Positions 1-11,250 of a stretch of 64,000 bases of DNA are shown piece by piece (positions within the stretch are counted from its first letter, which is position 1; the number at the start of each line of letters is the position of its first letter). Below the pieces are notes generated by a model that ran no database searches, was not told where the DNA came from, and worked only from the letters and a program-made list of their open reading frames with translations. Source of the stretch: Bipolaris cookei (lineage: Eukaryota > Ascomycota > Dothideomycetes > Pleosporales > Pleosporaceae); assembly GCA_002286855.1 (NCBI GenBank), contig NRSV01000016.1, forward strand, positions 186,001 through 250,000, read 5' to 3'. The translations under genes were made by a program, and so were the position numbers.

Positions 1-666
1 CGAACCTACCCCCAGTTTACCTGTCCTTTGGACCAACAACTGCCATAATACTGCCTAAGGTCAAGGCAAGAGGCAAGCACACTCGTAGCCTTGTCACTAC
101 TGCTCACCATTCCCTTTGCAAGTGTCATGGCTCTTGGCCCCTCATCGGCTTCCGACAGCGGGCTGCATCCTTGCATCACGTTCTTGTTCAAGATGCCTTC
201 AAACCAATAGTGATGCCTAGCAAATGTCTTAGGTTGTAGGCAACACACTGCATGCAACACTACTCACGGCATGCATGGTTTTATCTTCCAAGTCGTGGTT
301 GGTGGCTTGATTTGATCTGACTGGTCTCATGCGGGTTGTAAAGGTCATGGGTTGGTGTTCTGAAGACACCCGGCAGGAAATATTGGCCATGGTTCACGTG
401 CCCCCCCCCCAGACTTTGCATGAGAAGGTGTGTGTATTCCCACTTGCTAGTAGATGCCGAGATCAAAGTTCCAGTGAGCGGGGAGCGAAAAGAATGGGAC
501 CATGCACGGGCAGACGTTTGCGAATTCCGGCCGACAACCATTGGATGATAACGATAACAATAACGAAAAAAAAGTGAAGTCATGTCATGAATACAAGATA
601 CTGTTACAGATGATAAGTTTCGAGCAAAACGAAGACTCCAATTCATACATGCCCAAAGGTGTCTTT
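1..666. other. Intergenic, no gene seen
   Basis: Short open frames occur on both strands, but none has a recognisable motif, intron structure or convincing start. There is a run of ten C at 401-410. The stretch lies 3' of the minus-strand Mrp51 gene and probably holds its 3' UTR. Confidence 0.5.
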
Positions 667-2769
667 CTAGTCGCTCCTCAGCGCATCTGCCACACCCGGA
701 AAACCCGGCGGGGGACTTGCCTTGCCCTGTGGTGTCATGCTCTCCAGAAACTGGCTGAATCTTTGCGCCTCGCCACTCTGCTCATCCAACTCTTTAATGC
801 CGCTCTTGCCCATGCCCGCTCCCAGGCTCCGCAGCGGATCCTCGTCAACATGGTCTCGCACCGGGGGGCGATCATCGAGCTCGCCCCTCGCGACGGCGAC
901 TTCGGGCCCTACGGACCGCTTGAGCTTGATGTGAATTCGGCCGTCGTTGGTGACGCTGCCAAAGAGGGGTTGCACAGGGATTTTACGGCCACCGGGGGTA
1001 TCAATATCGATTGTTTCGACATCCTTTGCGCCCATGATGTTTGCGCGCGACGCCGACATTGTCTCTGCGCTCTTGAACTGGTCGTTTGCTATGAAGCCGC
1101 CGACGCCCAGGCGCGCATACGTTTCATTCTTGGTTCCTGTGCGCCGGGCCTGCACGACGCGCGCAAGCACGGGTGCGTGGCTGGCTTGCGGGCCGAGGAT
1201 TGGGTGGTTGGCCATGTAGGATTTTGTGCGCAAGTAGCCGAGACCGGCGCTGGGATGCGTCGAGAGCGGTGCGGTCTCTTGATCAAACGAGTATTGGTCA
1301 ATGTCGCGGCTCGATGCGTCCGACGCCCACGCCTTGGGCTTGAACTTGATGGCCGGCAGCTTCAGGAAGGGGAGAATGAGCTTGCTGACCAGTTTGCTTC
1401 CCAAGGGGTTGTTGGCCGTTTCTTTACGGAGAGCCTTGATGCCAGTGTCAATGTCGTTGTGTGTAATGTGACGCCAGGTTTTTTCTTGTCGTTCTTGCCA
1501 TTGTTCGGCTTCTTTGATATCTATTGGTGGCTGTTCTTTCGACTTTGTGGCGGCGAGACGACGGGACGTGTAGATTTCGTTCTTCACAAATTCAACCAGA
1601 TAACTGTTGAATTCTTTTTTGCGAGAAGTGATTTCCTTACTGAGATAGGCAACAAAGTCGTCGGCTCCCATGCCTGGTAGCCACGGACCGTCATGCTTCC
1701 ACCGCTTGGTATTGTGTACGATGGGGTCTATAGGAGGTGGAGTAAAGGGCGTAAAGGGCGTCGACCCAGATTTTTCCGATCCCGCCAATTTTTGTCTAAG
1801 TGACTTCTTTGCCTTCTGCTGCTCTTGTTCAAATTCTGTGAACTCGTCCAGCCAGGGCATAGAAGCCCGAGCTTTGGCAACAGCGAGAGAAGCCTTCTTC
1901 TCGTCCCATTTCTGCCGGAATTCGGCTTTAGCTGCACGAGTCTCCTCGACCAGAGCCTTGGTCTCAGCTGCTCGCTCGGAGTCGGTGAGGCCGCGCGATT
2001 GCCATTTTGCCTTCTTTGCTGCCCACTTGGCATCCAGAGGCTCACGGAAGGCCTTGAGTTCCGCTTCAAATGCCCGTTTTCGTGATTTTCGAGCCTGCTT
2101 TCTTGCCTTATTTGCTTCTTGTTGGAAAGCCTCAAAGTCGGCAAGTTCGGTGTCCCAACCACGAGCCTTCCAGAGTGCCTGCTTCAGTTCCCACTTCTCT
2201 TTCCAGGCAGTATTGAAAGCTTCCCATTCGGCCTTTGCTCTCTCTGCAGGCATGCTCTTCTTGAGCGCCTTCAGATATAGACCAGCCTCATCCAATCCCA
2301 TGTCAGTGTCGTAATTGGTGGTGTCATCGCGGACCTCAAAAGCTCCCGCAGGCGGCGCTACGCTTAAGTCGTGGTCACGCATCTGCGTCATGCCCTTCAT
2401 CATGGGAATGCCCATCTCTTCCCACTTCTGCCTTGTCCGCACATGGTCGGCCGCCGAGTCAAAGTCGGTGACATGCTCAATGGTATCCAGCTGCGTCACT
2501 CTTAGAACCGGGTCACTGACTTGGACAAGATGACTCCGTGAGGGAATTGCTCGCTTCAGACCCCAGTCACCGCGTGCAAGGGAAGCTTTTGTGGTATCAA
2601 TGGCCTGATGTGTCGGGTATGGTAGGGTTGCCGTATCCGAGGCCTTTGTGATGCCCGCGCCAAAGGTCTCGCTAACGGGCGGGCGTGGGAGAGGGTTGGG
2701 CAAAGAGAAGAGTCGGGAATTGCGCAGCAGATGGGAGGTTGGCGAGAAGGACTGGCGACTTAGAGCCAT
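667..2769 (-). CDS. MRP51: Mitochondrial small-subunit ribosomal protein Mrp51 (bS1m family)
   Basis: This is a single exon of 700 codons that starts at an ATG (2769-2767). Two family hallmarks are visible: an N-terminus with LLRNSRLFSLPNPLPRP, a basic leader fitting mitochondrial import, and GDWGLKR near residue 67. A conserved-looking RWKHDGPWLPGM lies near residue 356. Mrp51 is a component of the small mitochondrial ribosomal subunit; in yeast it acts in translation initiation on mitochondrial mRNAs. Yeast Mrp51 is about half this length. Here residues 170-330 are a strongly charged helical insert with regularly spaced Trp, Lys and Glu. The C-terminal third is basic and of low complexity. 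The family call rests on the N-terminal motifs and is fairly firm; the role of the insert is unknown. Confidence 0.82.
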   Translation of the reverse strand: MALSRQSFSPTSHLLRNSRLFSLPNPLPRPPVSETFGAGITKASDTATLPYPTHQAIDTTKASLARGDWGLKRAIPSRSHLVQVSDPVLRVTQLDTIEHVTDFDSAADHVRTRQKWEEMGIPMMKGMTQMRDHDLSVAPPAGAFEVRDDTTNYDTDMGLDEAGLYLKALKKSMPAERAKAEWEAFNTAWKEKWELKQALWKARGWDTELADFEAFQQEANKARKQARKSRKRAFEAELKAFREPLDAKWAAKKAKWQSRGLTDSERAAETKALVEETRAAKAEFRQKWDEKKASLAVAKARASMPWLDEFTEFEQEQQKAKKSLRQKLAGSEKSGSTPFTPFTPPPIDPIVHNTKRWKHDGPWLPGMGADDFVAYLSKEITSRKKEFNSYLVEFVKNEIYTSRRLAATKSKEQPPIDIKEAEQWQERQEKTWRHITHNDIDTGIKALRKETANNPLGSKLVSKLILPFLKLPAIKFKPKAWASDASSRDIDQYSFDQETAPLSTHPSAGLGYLRTKSYMANHPILGPQASHAPVLARVVQARRTGTKNETYARLGVGGFIANDQFKSAETMSASRANIMGAKDVETIDIDTPGGRKIPVQPLFGSVTNDGRIHIKLKRSVGPEVAVARGELDDRPPVRDHVDEDPLRSLGAGMGKSGIKELDEQSGEAQRFSQFLESMTPQGKASPPPGFPGVADALRSD

Positions 2770-3337
2770 ATTGGCGATGCGACAGCCGCGGGTTGGCGTT
2801 CAATGGCGGCTGAAGTGATGTCAATGGTGGTTGCGAGCAAATGTTGAGTTGGATTTGCGGTGATGCGGTCCGTGCGCACCTCCGCGGCATCTGCTGGGTT
2901 TGTGTGCATTGTCGAGTTAACAAGGGCTACGCATTCACTGCCCGCACAGACGAGAGTTATATGGTGTGCTATTTCTATCTATCATTGTTTTGTGATTCTC
3001 CGATGAAAACAATTTATTCTAAGACTTGAATCTCTCCCTGATAAAGCCTTGTGCGACTTATACCGCTAGCATTGTCATATTATGATTATATCGAAGTGAC
3101 AAGTCTGTCGTCACCACGCATTCTCTAGGATGTGGAGTGCTTCTAAGCAACATGCAGATTCACAATATCTACCGTTGTGGGCAGTGATGGAACATGGATC
3201 CATGGTATGCTGTCTTGTGAGTCAATGGCTAGAGGCAAAGATCAAGCACGCGGCTGTAGCACTGGCATTGAAGCCTAGTGCTAGTTTGTTTATGGCTAGG
3301 GGCGAGAAAAAAAACACCTGGTGATTAGGTCGTCTAA
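2770..3337. other. Intergenic between two minus-strand genes
   Basis: The stretch lies 5' of Mrp51 and 3' of Rtr1. No open frame with recognisable content was seen. It probably contains the Mrp51 promoter and the Rtr1 3' UTR. Confidence 0.5.
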
Positions 3338-4252
3338 TCATCCTGGTAGGTGCTTTTCCCAGTCATGTGGGTCATCTTCATCTTCATTATCATCTTTATC
3401 TTTTCTGTTGATGCGCGGAACGTGGCCTTCAATGGCCATGGTGTGGTCAGATGTCTGCGTGGGAAGCGAGGGCGGTTGCGGGGGCGCATTGTTCACAGGC
3501 CGCTCGAGGATCTGGTCTTGGACGAGGTTGCTGTTCGCCTTGGTAACCTGGCCTGGCTTTTCTCCTCGCTCGAGAGCCAGGTCGGCCATGGCATCTTCAC
3601 GAGCGGCCCAGGCTGCATCCGCATCGTCGTCTTCATCCTGGTCCTTGGTGGAGGCGACTGGCTGCTTCGGCCGCAGGGGCAGGGCAACACGATGCTCCTC
3701 TTCATTTTCCACCATGAGTTCAATCTTGTCGCCGTATCCACCGTGCCGCAGCCAGGCGGGTTCCTCGCTCAGCTGGACTTTGACATAGAGGGCCCGGCGC
3801 GCGCAGTCATCGGAGCACCACACCTCGAGCACCTTGCGGTCGACAATCTGCACGCCGTCCTCTGTATCGACAAACTGCTTCTTGGCGGTCGAGCGGGCCT
3901 TGCTCTTGGGGCGGGGGCACAGGGCATAGCCGCACTTGTCGGCAATGTTGCGCTCCTCGATCAGGGCGTCGTAGTCGGCGGGCTGGAAGGGAATGACTGC
4001 CTTCTGGAAGAAGCGGGCGTCCGCAGGCGTGGGCCGCTTTGCATCAGCGTCTGGCGATGAGGGGAAATCGATCAGTGTCATGACGGCCTGCAGGACCTCC
4101 TTCTCGACGCGCTTGCGGTCCTCGAGCACGGAGGCATGGTGGCGGGCGACTGCAAGATGGCGCGGGTTGACTGCTTTGGTGGTGGTGGTGGTGGTGGGAG
4201 CGGCATTGGCAGCCACGGCCGGCGTCTTTTTAAGGATGGACTTGGGGGGCAT
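3338..4252 (-). CDS. RTR1: RNA polymerase II CTD phosphatase, Rtr1/RPAP2 family
   Basis: A single-exon protein of 304 aa starting at an ATG (4252-4250). The family's zinc module is visible: CGYALCPRP (Cys107, Cys112) and VWCSDDCARRALYVKVQL (Cys146, Cys150), followed by EEPAWLR, which is typical of Rtr1. An N-terminal helix (residues 34-60) leads into it. The C-terminal 130 residues are acidic and probably disordered. Rtr1 removes Ser5 phosphate from the CTD heptads of RNA polymerase II and shuttles between nucleus and cytoplasm. The gene diverges from BBC1 across 574 bp of C/T-rich DNA. Nothing required for the zinc fold appears to be missing. Confidence 0.88.
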   Translation of the reverse strand: MPPKSILKKTPAVAANAAPTTTTTTKAVNPRHLAVARHHASVLEDRKRVEKEVLQAVMTLIDFPSSPDADAKRPTPADARFFQKAVIPFQPADYDALIEERNIADKCGYALCPRPKSKARSTAKKQFVDTEDGVQIVDRKVLEVWCSDDCARRALYVKVQLSEEPAWLRHGGYGDKIELMVENEEEHRVALPLRPKQPVASTKDQDEDDDADAAWAAREDAMADLALERGEKPGQVTKANSNLVQDQILERPVNNAPPQPPSLPTQTSDHTMAIEGHVPRINRKDKDDNEDEDDPHDWEKHLPG

Positions 4253-4826
4253 GTCCAGTCCAGTCCACTCGGTGGTGATAACAGAAGTAGAAGTAACAGC
4301 AGTAGTCGTAGCGGTGATGGTACATAGGATCGGCGGGGGCTAGTAGATACATCAGTCCAAGTGGAGCGTCGCGGCCAACTGCCAAGCTGGGCGTCGGGCA
4401 GCGCGCGGGGCTGTTTTGAGCTTCGTCACCACACTGTCCGTCTGTCCCCACGAGGCTCCTGCCAGCCGCCGCCCCCATCATTGCCCCCATTCATTGCCCC
4501 CCCTCGCTCTCCCTCTCGCCTCTCGCCTCACTGCTGTATGGCTACCCACGCTGAATGGTACGCTGCCCTTATTCTTCCGCGCCTCCCGCTGTCCTTCGCT
4601 GCCTGACACCCGCGCCATTGTAGCTACACCAAGACGACCCGCCCCGTGCACTCGCCCTAGACCTCCTCCCTTCTACTTCTGCTCTTCCTCCTCCCAATCC
4701 TGCTGAAGCTCTTTTTTCCTCGCCTCCCCCCGTGGCAGGGTCCGCAGCTGTCACAATAGCCGAGCGAGCCCTCCTACAACTGCCCGAGCCCTCCCATCAG
4801 CTGCTGCTCCACCATAGCTTGCCGCC
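4253..4826. promoter_or_regulatory. Divergent promoter region, RTR1 / BBC1
   Basis: 574 bp separate the two start codons. On the plus strand the DNA is markedly C/T-rich from about 4430 to 4740, as expected for a fungal pyrimidine-rich core promoter or 5' leader of the plus-strand gene. No TATA-like element was identified with confidence. Confidence 0.45.
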
Positions 4827-7800
4827 ATGTACAAGGTCAAGGCTGTGTACGACTACTCGTCTCCCCACGAGGACGACCTCGACTTCAAGGTCGGCCAGGT
4901 CATCACTGTCACCGAGGAGGAGGGTGCCGACTGGTATGTCGGCGAGTACACAGACAATGGCGGCACCAAGCACGATGGCCTCTTCCCCCGCAATTTCGTC
5001 GAGCGCTACGAGCCAGCGCCGCCGCCACGCCCCAACCGGGCCTCACGTTACAAGCCATTGGAGCCACCGGCTGCACAGGAAGCTCCCCGCATGCCTCAAC
5101 TACCTCAGCAGGAGCCAGAGCCAGCCCAGCTCGAGGAGCCTGAGCCGCCCAAGCCCCAGCTGCCTCCTGTAGAGGTCCCCGCTATCGCCAAAAATACACC
5201 TCTACCAATGTCGCCCATGTCGCCTCCCTCTGCATCCAGTACAAAGGCTCCAGAGCTTCCTCAATCGCAGCCTGAGACGTCGAAACCTGCTGCTCCCGCC
5301 AAAAAGGCCCCGCCGCCAGTCGCGGCAAAGTCCAATGCCTTCCGGGACCGCATTGCTGCCTTCAATGCTCCAGCTGCTGCCCCAATCCAGCCATTCAAGC
5401 CATCTGGCGGTGCACCCACCAACTTCATTAAGAAGCCCTTTGTCGCTCCTCCACCGAGTCGTAATGCATACGTTCCTCCTGCTCGCGAAGCTCCGCCAAT
5501 CAAGACGTACCGCCGTGAAGAAGATCCAGAGATCGCAGAGCGCCAGGCACGGGACCGCGAAGATGCCGAACGTGCTGGACTTGTTGGCCACAACGCTCCA
5601 AATTCAAACGAGGATGAGGAAGAGCAACAGCCCAAGGTCAGCTTGAAGGAAAGGATTGCCCTTCTCCAGAAACAGCAGCAAGAACAGGCGGAAAGAGCTG
5701 CTGCAATGCTCAAGGAGAAGCCTAAGCGGCCACCAGTGGCGAAGAGAATCGAGCCCCAAGAGTCCCAGGCTGATGATAGCGAAGACACTGGCTTGGAACG
5801 GGTCGGAAGCGGAGCCTCCAAGCCTCGTGCCTCAGTAGACCAGGCCCGTCCTCGCACATCACAGGACGTCAAGTCGCCCGATGCACAAGCTCGTAATCGT
5901 GAGCTCCTCAGTGAGAATGACGCAGACCAATCAGGCGCTGGTGATACGGAGGATGCTGGGGCTGAGTCTACAAGCGTCGAAGACGACGAGGACCGACCGA
6001 AGAGCAGGCACGCACCTCCACCAGCGCCCAGAGCTGCTGATGCGCCGGCGCAACAGCCCGATGTTGGCGATGAGCAAGACGCTGTCGAAGAAGATGAGGA
6101 GGAAGAGGAAGACGAGTTGGATGCTGAAACAAGACGCAAGTTGGAGTTGCGCCAGCGCATGGCCAAGATGAGTGGTGGTATGGGCATGCCTGGTATGTTT
6201 GGCGGTATGCCCATGGGAGCTCTTCCTCCAAAGCCCCCCAAACCTGCCAAAAAAAAGCCAATCACGGAAAAAAAGGCGGAAGAATCAGAGGGATACACAT
6301 CACCCCAGCAGCCGGTGCCCATGTTCCGCATTCCCCCATTGCCACAGGCCCAGAGTAAGGAACAGGATGACCGCTCGCTCTCTGTAGAAAAGGAAGAAGA
6401 GGTTCTACAAACAATCACAAGCTCTCATGCGGCAGATGAGATACCTGCCGTCGAAGATGTCGTTTCCCAGCCCACACTCACAGGCGATCAACCCCCGCCT
6501 GTTCCGTCAGACAGTAAGTTGTTGACTCCTCGCAAACCGATCTCAGCCTTCGTACACCGTAGCCAAGACTACCTTCAGCTGCCGTTTCCCGAGACACTGC
6601 CAAAGACGTATGTTACTTGTGACGGTGTTTCGGAATATGTCATGACTGTATGCGTGTCTAGTATGTGTGTACATGGAGCTCTGTATCTATACCAACCCCT
6701 CTGCTGCAAGTCTAACCCCCCGTAGAACGACCTGCTCCTCCGCCAGTTCCATCAGCATGTGAGTCATACCGCTACCAAATCTAGAGTCATTCTAACCATC
6801 TGTAGCTCGCCCTATTCCGCCGCCGCCGCCGCCGCCACAGGTCATGTCCCCAGGGCCTGGCTCTGAGTCTGGTGACGAGTTGACGGATGCAGCTAACACA
6901 CCATCCGCTTCTGTCCAGTCGCCATCTTCAAAGCGTGTCTCCTATTTTGCAACTGGCGAGCAGCAGAACGATTCATCCGAGAGGCGTGTACCGCCACTTC
7001 CTCCAACAGGCCCTTCGCTCTCAACAGCAAGCCGGCCACCGCCGCCACCACCGCCAACTTCAGCGCCCCCCTCCCGTCATGGGGATCCTCTCCAAAGAAA
7101 AATAGATCGCACTGAGGGAGAGACGGATTACGAGGGCGACTATGATACAGACATGGCCCCCGAGGCAACGCACAAGGATGCTTTGAAGTCACATGCTAAA
7201 AGCTCAAGTGTCGAAGAGGACATCATAGCAGACGAGCCTACGCCAGGACGTTCGCCATTAATACCTCAGGGTATGCCACCTGTACCTCCTGTCAATCGTG
7301 CAGTGCCGCCCCCTCCGCCCCAACAGCCGCCCCGATCGTCATTAGACGCTCCTCGTGCTCCTCTGCCACCACCTGGACCGCCGCCGAATCGTAGTGCTCA
7401 ACCACCGGAGGAGGATGAATATGACCCCTTCAAGTACAACGGCCCTCCTTCGCTCGCTGCATCGCCCGCACCTAGAGGAGTTCCGCCGCCTCCTCCTCCT
7501 CCTCCACCAAGTCAACCATTTCCTCCACAGAGTCGTCCTCCGCCACCCATGCCGCCGTCTGTTCCTCCTTCCATGCCTAATCAAACAACTGAGTCCGAGG
7601 AAGAAGACGACCTGTACTCTTCACCTCCACCCCGCAAATCTCACGATCGGCCACCACCTCCACCACCCCATGCTCCACCGCACCAGCATGCTCCTCCACC
7701 TCTTCCCCACCAACAAGCACCGCCTTTTCCGCCTCAAGAAAGAGCTGTCCCGCCCCCGCCGCCTCCTCAGCCAAAAGAGTTTCAATCCCCGCAGATGGCG

Positions 7801-8664
7801 CCTACGGATGCACAGTCTCGACCATTACCAAATCGGAAGTCGTTTGACGCGAGTCATATAATGGCTACACGACAGTCTATGGATCAGCTTCGTTCGGGTT
7901 CAATGCAACATCAGGACTTTATCGCCGAAGAACTTGACCTTGGAGCTACTTCCCATTGGTGGACTCATCCTAACCTGCTTCCTCCATCGCTGCAGGGCCG
8001 CAAGGATGTCATGATAGATCGGAAAGAGTCGCAGTCTGGCAACACTGTGGAGAAATTGATCAAGGTCCTCTACCTTGACTACTCACAAACAATCATCTCT
8101 GCTCGCTTCGAGGCCAACAACGTCTCTGACGTTGAACTTGAACAGCACAAGGAACCACCTCCTCCCCGTCTGCGTCCGGATCAGTTGGAAAATGCTTACG
8201 AGCAGTTTGGCCGACAGATTGCCAAAGCTATCGAATCCAAACAGAACACGGTCGTTGGGAATGGTTCACCTTACGTTCTTATTGAAGAATTGCTCAAGCC
8301 TTTTGGTGACGCCCTTCCACCCGTCTCGACCCGCTCATACGGTGCGTTAGTTTATGCCAACCTGGCTAATGCATCAACGCTATCTTTTGACGAGATACGC
8401 CCTGGTGATATTATCAGCTTCCGCAACGCTAAATTCCAAGGCAAGGTTGGACCCATGCATGGCAAATACAGCATGGATGTTGGTAAGCCTGATCACGTGG
8501 GTGTGGTGTTGGAATGGGATGGCAGCAAGAAAAAGGTGCGAGCGTGGGAACAAGGACGTGAGCACAAGAAAGTCAAGCCTGAGAGCTTCAGAATGGGTGA
8601 TTTGAGGTCTGGTGAGGTACGAGTTTGGCGTGTCATGAGTAAGAGTTGGATCGGGTGGAACTAA
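4827..8664 (+). CDS. BBC1: SH3-domain actin-patch protein, Bbc1/Mti1 family
   Basis: Predicted exons are 4827-6513, 6726-6758 and 6806-8664, giving 1192 aa. The donors are GTAAGT and GTGAGT, and the frame is kept across both introns. The first 62 residues form an SH3 domain with the AVYDYSSPHEDDLDF and LFPRNFVE motifs. A long proline-rich, acidic, low-complexity middle follows. The last 220 residues are the conserved Bbc1 C-terminal module, containing YLDYSQTII, RPGDIISF and HVGVVLEWDG. Bbc1 binds type I myosin and WASP-family proteins at cortical actin patches and restrains Arp2/3 activity during endocytosis. Intron 1 is unusually long (212 nt) and stays open until its own terminal TAG, so retention would give a 632-aa protein without the C-terminal module. 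A further small exon inside it cannot be excluded. Confidence 0.85.
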
Positions 8665-9562
8665 GTAGGAGTGTAGTGTGAGTTGGTGTCAGTTGCTTGA
8701 TGGAATGTAATTAGTAGTCAATGGGTGCTTGAGAGCGCATCATGTGGTAGTCCTGAACAGCCTATTGCAATGGGTTTGAAAAGCTGATGTATTCCATGTT
8801 TCTATGTAGGTCCTGAAACCTTGTAGCTACAGCCGCAACACCCAAGTAGAAAATGTAAAGATATGTCCTTTCTGACACTGGAGTACGAGCATGTGAAATA
8901 CTAATGATGGCTGCATACATATTTATTGTTGTTTTGTGCAGGAAATAGCAAACTTCCTTCGCCGAAGACGCAAAAAGCTTGCTTCATATCGATCTCCAAG
9001 CCCAAGTTTCACAAGGTCAACAACAGAAGCATCATGCCACCATGTCATGAACTGACGAATTTGTACTCATGATCACTCTTTCAATGTTACGGAAGGTAAA
9101 GGCATGGCAAAGATGTTACACAATGGAGTCCTTGGAGATTTCTCGGAGTAGTAGCAGCTCTACTATATGTGTACTGTCTCACGCTAACCAGCTGCAAGGG
9201 CGCCACGCGGATAAGACGATGACGTCCTTTGTATGCTTTGACCACATAAGGCAACTTCCTTCGATGTTTAGCACTGCTTCGTCAATTTCCTATGGCTCTT
9301 GAATCCGCTAGTTTACGATAGGCGTAATGCTGAATAATTGGCTCGGTAAAGCGAGGGAGCGAGGTCCGGCGTTTGGATACAGGTCTGAGAGCGACGGCAG
9401 GGATCGTCGTGTAGGAAGGGCGTAAGTCCACCCAAAGTCCGGGAATAACGACATACACCAAACGACATGTGATGCGGCTATAAGTACCCTGGGCGGCTCG
9501 TTGCCGCTTCTAAATCAGTGTAGTTGAAACCCCCCACGACGTCTTTGCTTTCTTCCGTTGCG
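8665..9562. other. Intergenic between BBC1 and the MFS transporter
   Basis: The stretch holds the 3' UTR of BBC1 and the upstream region of the transporter. Open frames in it (for example 9069-9302) have no recognisable content. No RNA gene was found. Confidence 0.5.
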
Positions 9563-11250
9563 ATGGCTGATCGCACCACTACCAGAGAGCCTGCACCAGC
9601 GCCCATGGCACCGCCTGGTCCGCTACTCGATAACCAAAAAGTACTATCAGGGGACAGGGATTGGGAAAAGAGCAAAAATGACGTCTCTCCAGACCCTGAG
9701 AAAGGGCCAACCGACATTGCGCCCGCGACATCAGAAAAGAAAGACCAGTTCCTCGTCGAGTTTGATAGTCCCAATGATCCCGACAATCCTAAAAACTGGA
9801 CTCCGAAGCGAAGATGGGCAATAACGATTTCAATGGGTCTCATGGTGTTTACCGTTACATTCGCCAGTTCAATCTTCAGCGTAAACCTGGGCGTTGTACA
9901 GCAAATGTTCAACGTCAAGATCGTCACTGCTACGCTAGGTGTAGCGCTTTTCGTTCTTGTGCGTTGAACCATTCTACATGCACTTGCCTGCAGCTTATGT
10001 TATTCTAGGGATTTGTATTCGGGCCAATCGCGTTCGGTCCCATGTCTGAAGTCCTTGGGCGCAAGACACCGCTCATGTTTGGCTTTGCGCTCTTCGCCAT
10101 CTTCCAGATTCCCGTTGCTTTGGCACAAAATATCACGACAGTATGTGTTGGTCGCTTCTTCGGGGGTTTCTTCGCTTCAGCACCGCTTGCAGTCGTGGGT
10201 GGAGCGCTCGCCGACTTGTGGGATCCCATTCCGCGCTCCTATGCTATTTGTATTTTTGCAGCCGGAGGCTTTGCAGGGCCCGTAGCTGGACCAATAGCCG
10301 GAGGCTTCATTGCTGAATCACATCTTGGTTGGAGATGGACATCTTGGATCACGCTTATCATGGCCGGCCTCTTTGGTATCGTGGGCTTCTTTGTTATTCC
10401 AGAGACTTCGGCGGCCAGGATTCTGCAGATACGCGCTGCCCGACTACGCAAAGAAACAGGCAATGAACAACACCACGCTGCGGCAGACGCAAACAAATTG
10501 ACTCTCAATCGAGTCATAAATGTGTACCTTTTACGACCGTTCATCATGTTCGCACAAGAACCTATCTTGGCACTCGTAACAGCCTACATGAGTTTCCTCT
10601 ACGGTATAGTCTACCTCCTCTTCGAAGCCGTAAGTCACCACATCTGATACGTCGTTTCTTACATGGAACTCACATTCCACACATAGTTCCCCGTATCCTT
10701 CTACGAAGAACGCGGCTGGTCTCTCGGCGTTTCCCAACTCCCCTTTAGTGCCTTCATAGTCGGAATCCTCATGGGCGCAGCTTGCATCGCTTACAGCTCC
10801 GCCACAAACTTCACTCGCGCATACCGCAAGCACGGCACAGTTGTCCCTGAAGAGCGACTTCCGCCCATGATCATCGGAGCTATTGCACTTCCTGTCGGTC
10901 TCTTCTGGTTCGCTTGGACTAGCAACCCGCACATCACTTGGGTACCGCAGGTTCTTTCTGTCGCTTTGCTCGGATTCGGCTGTATGGTCCCGTTCTGGCA
11001 GGGCATGAGTTACCTTATTGACTGCTATGGATTCTACTCCAACAGTGCTATCGCGGTCAATACATTCATCAGGTCGTTTGCTGGCGCTTTCTTCCCTCTC
11101 TTCACACATGCCATGTATCATAACTTGGGCGTTTCCTGGGCGACCAGTCTCTTGGCTTTTATTTGTGTTGCATTTATCCCTGTACCGATATTATTCTATG
11201 TTTATGGTGCGAGGATCAGAGCGAAGAGTAAATGGGCACCGACGGCGTAG
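9563..11250 (+). CDS. MFS multidrug/polyamine transporter, DHA1 family (Tpo1/Flu1-like)
   Basis: Exons 9563-9958, 10009-10629 and 10687-11250 encode 526 aa; both introns are phase 0 (donors GTGCGT and GTAAGT). I chose the ATG at 9563; the frame is open about 13 codons further 5' but has no ATG there. A hydrophilic N-terminus ends in NPKNW, followed by twelve expected membrane spans. The signature loop GPMSEVLGRKTPLMFG lies between spans 2 and 3. The DHA1-12 fingerprint LIDCYGFYSNSAIAVNTFIR lies in the second half. Members are proton antiporters at the plasma membrane that export drugs, polyamines or metabolites. The substrate cannot be read from the sequence. No biosynthetic cluster adjoins the gene. 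Confidence 0.88.

Noticed and set aside
502..1680. 392-codon plus-strand frame
   Set aside because: It lies antisense to Mrp51 and has no motif; a shadow of a real gene.
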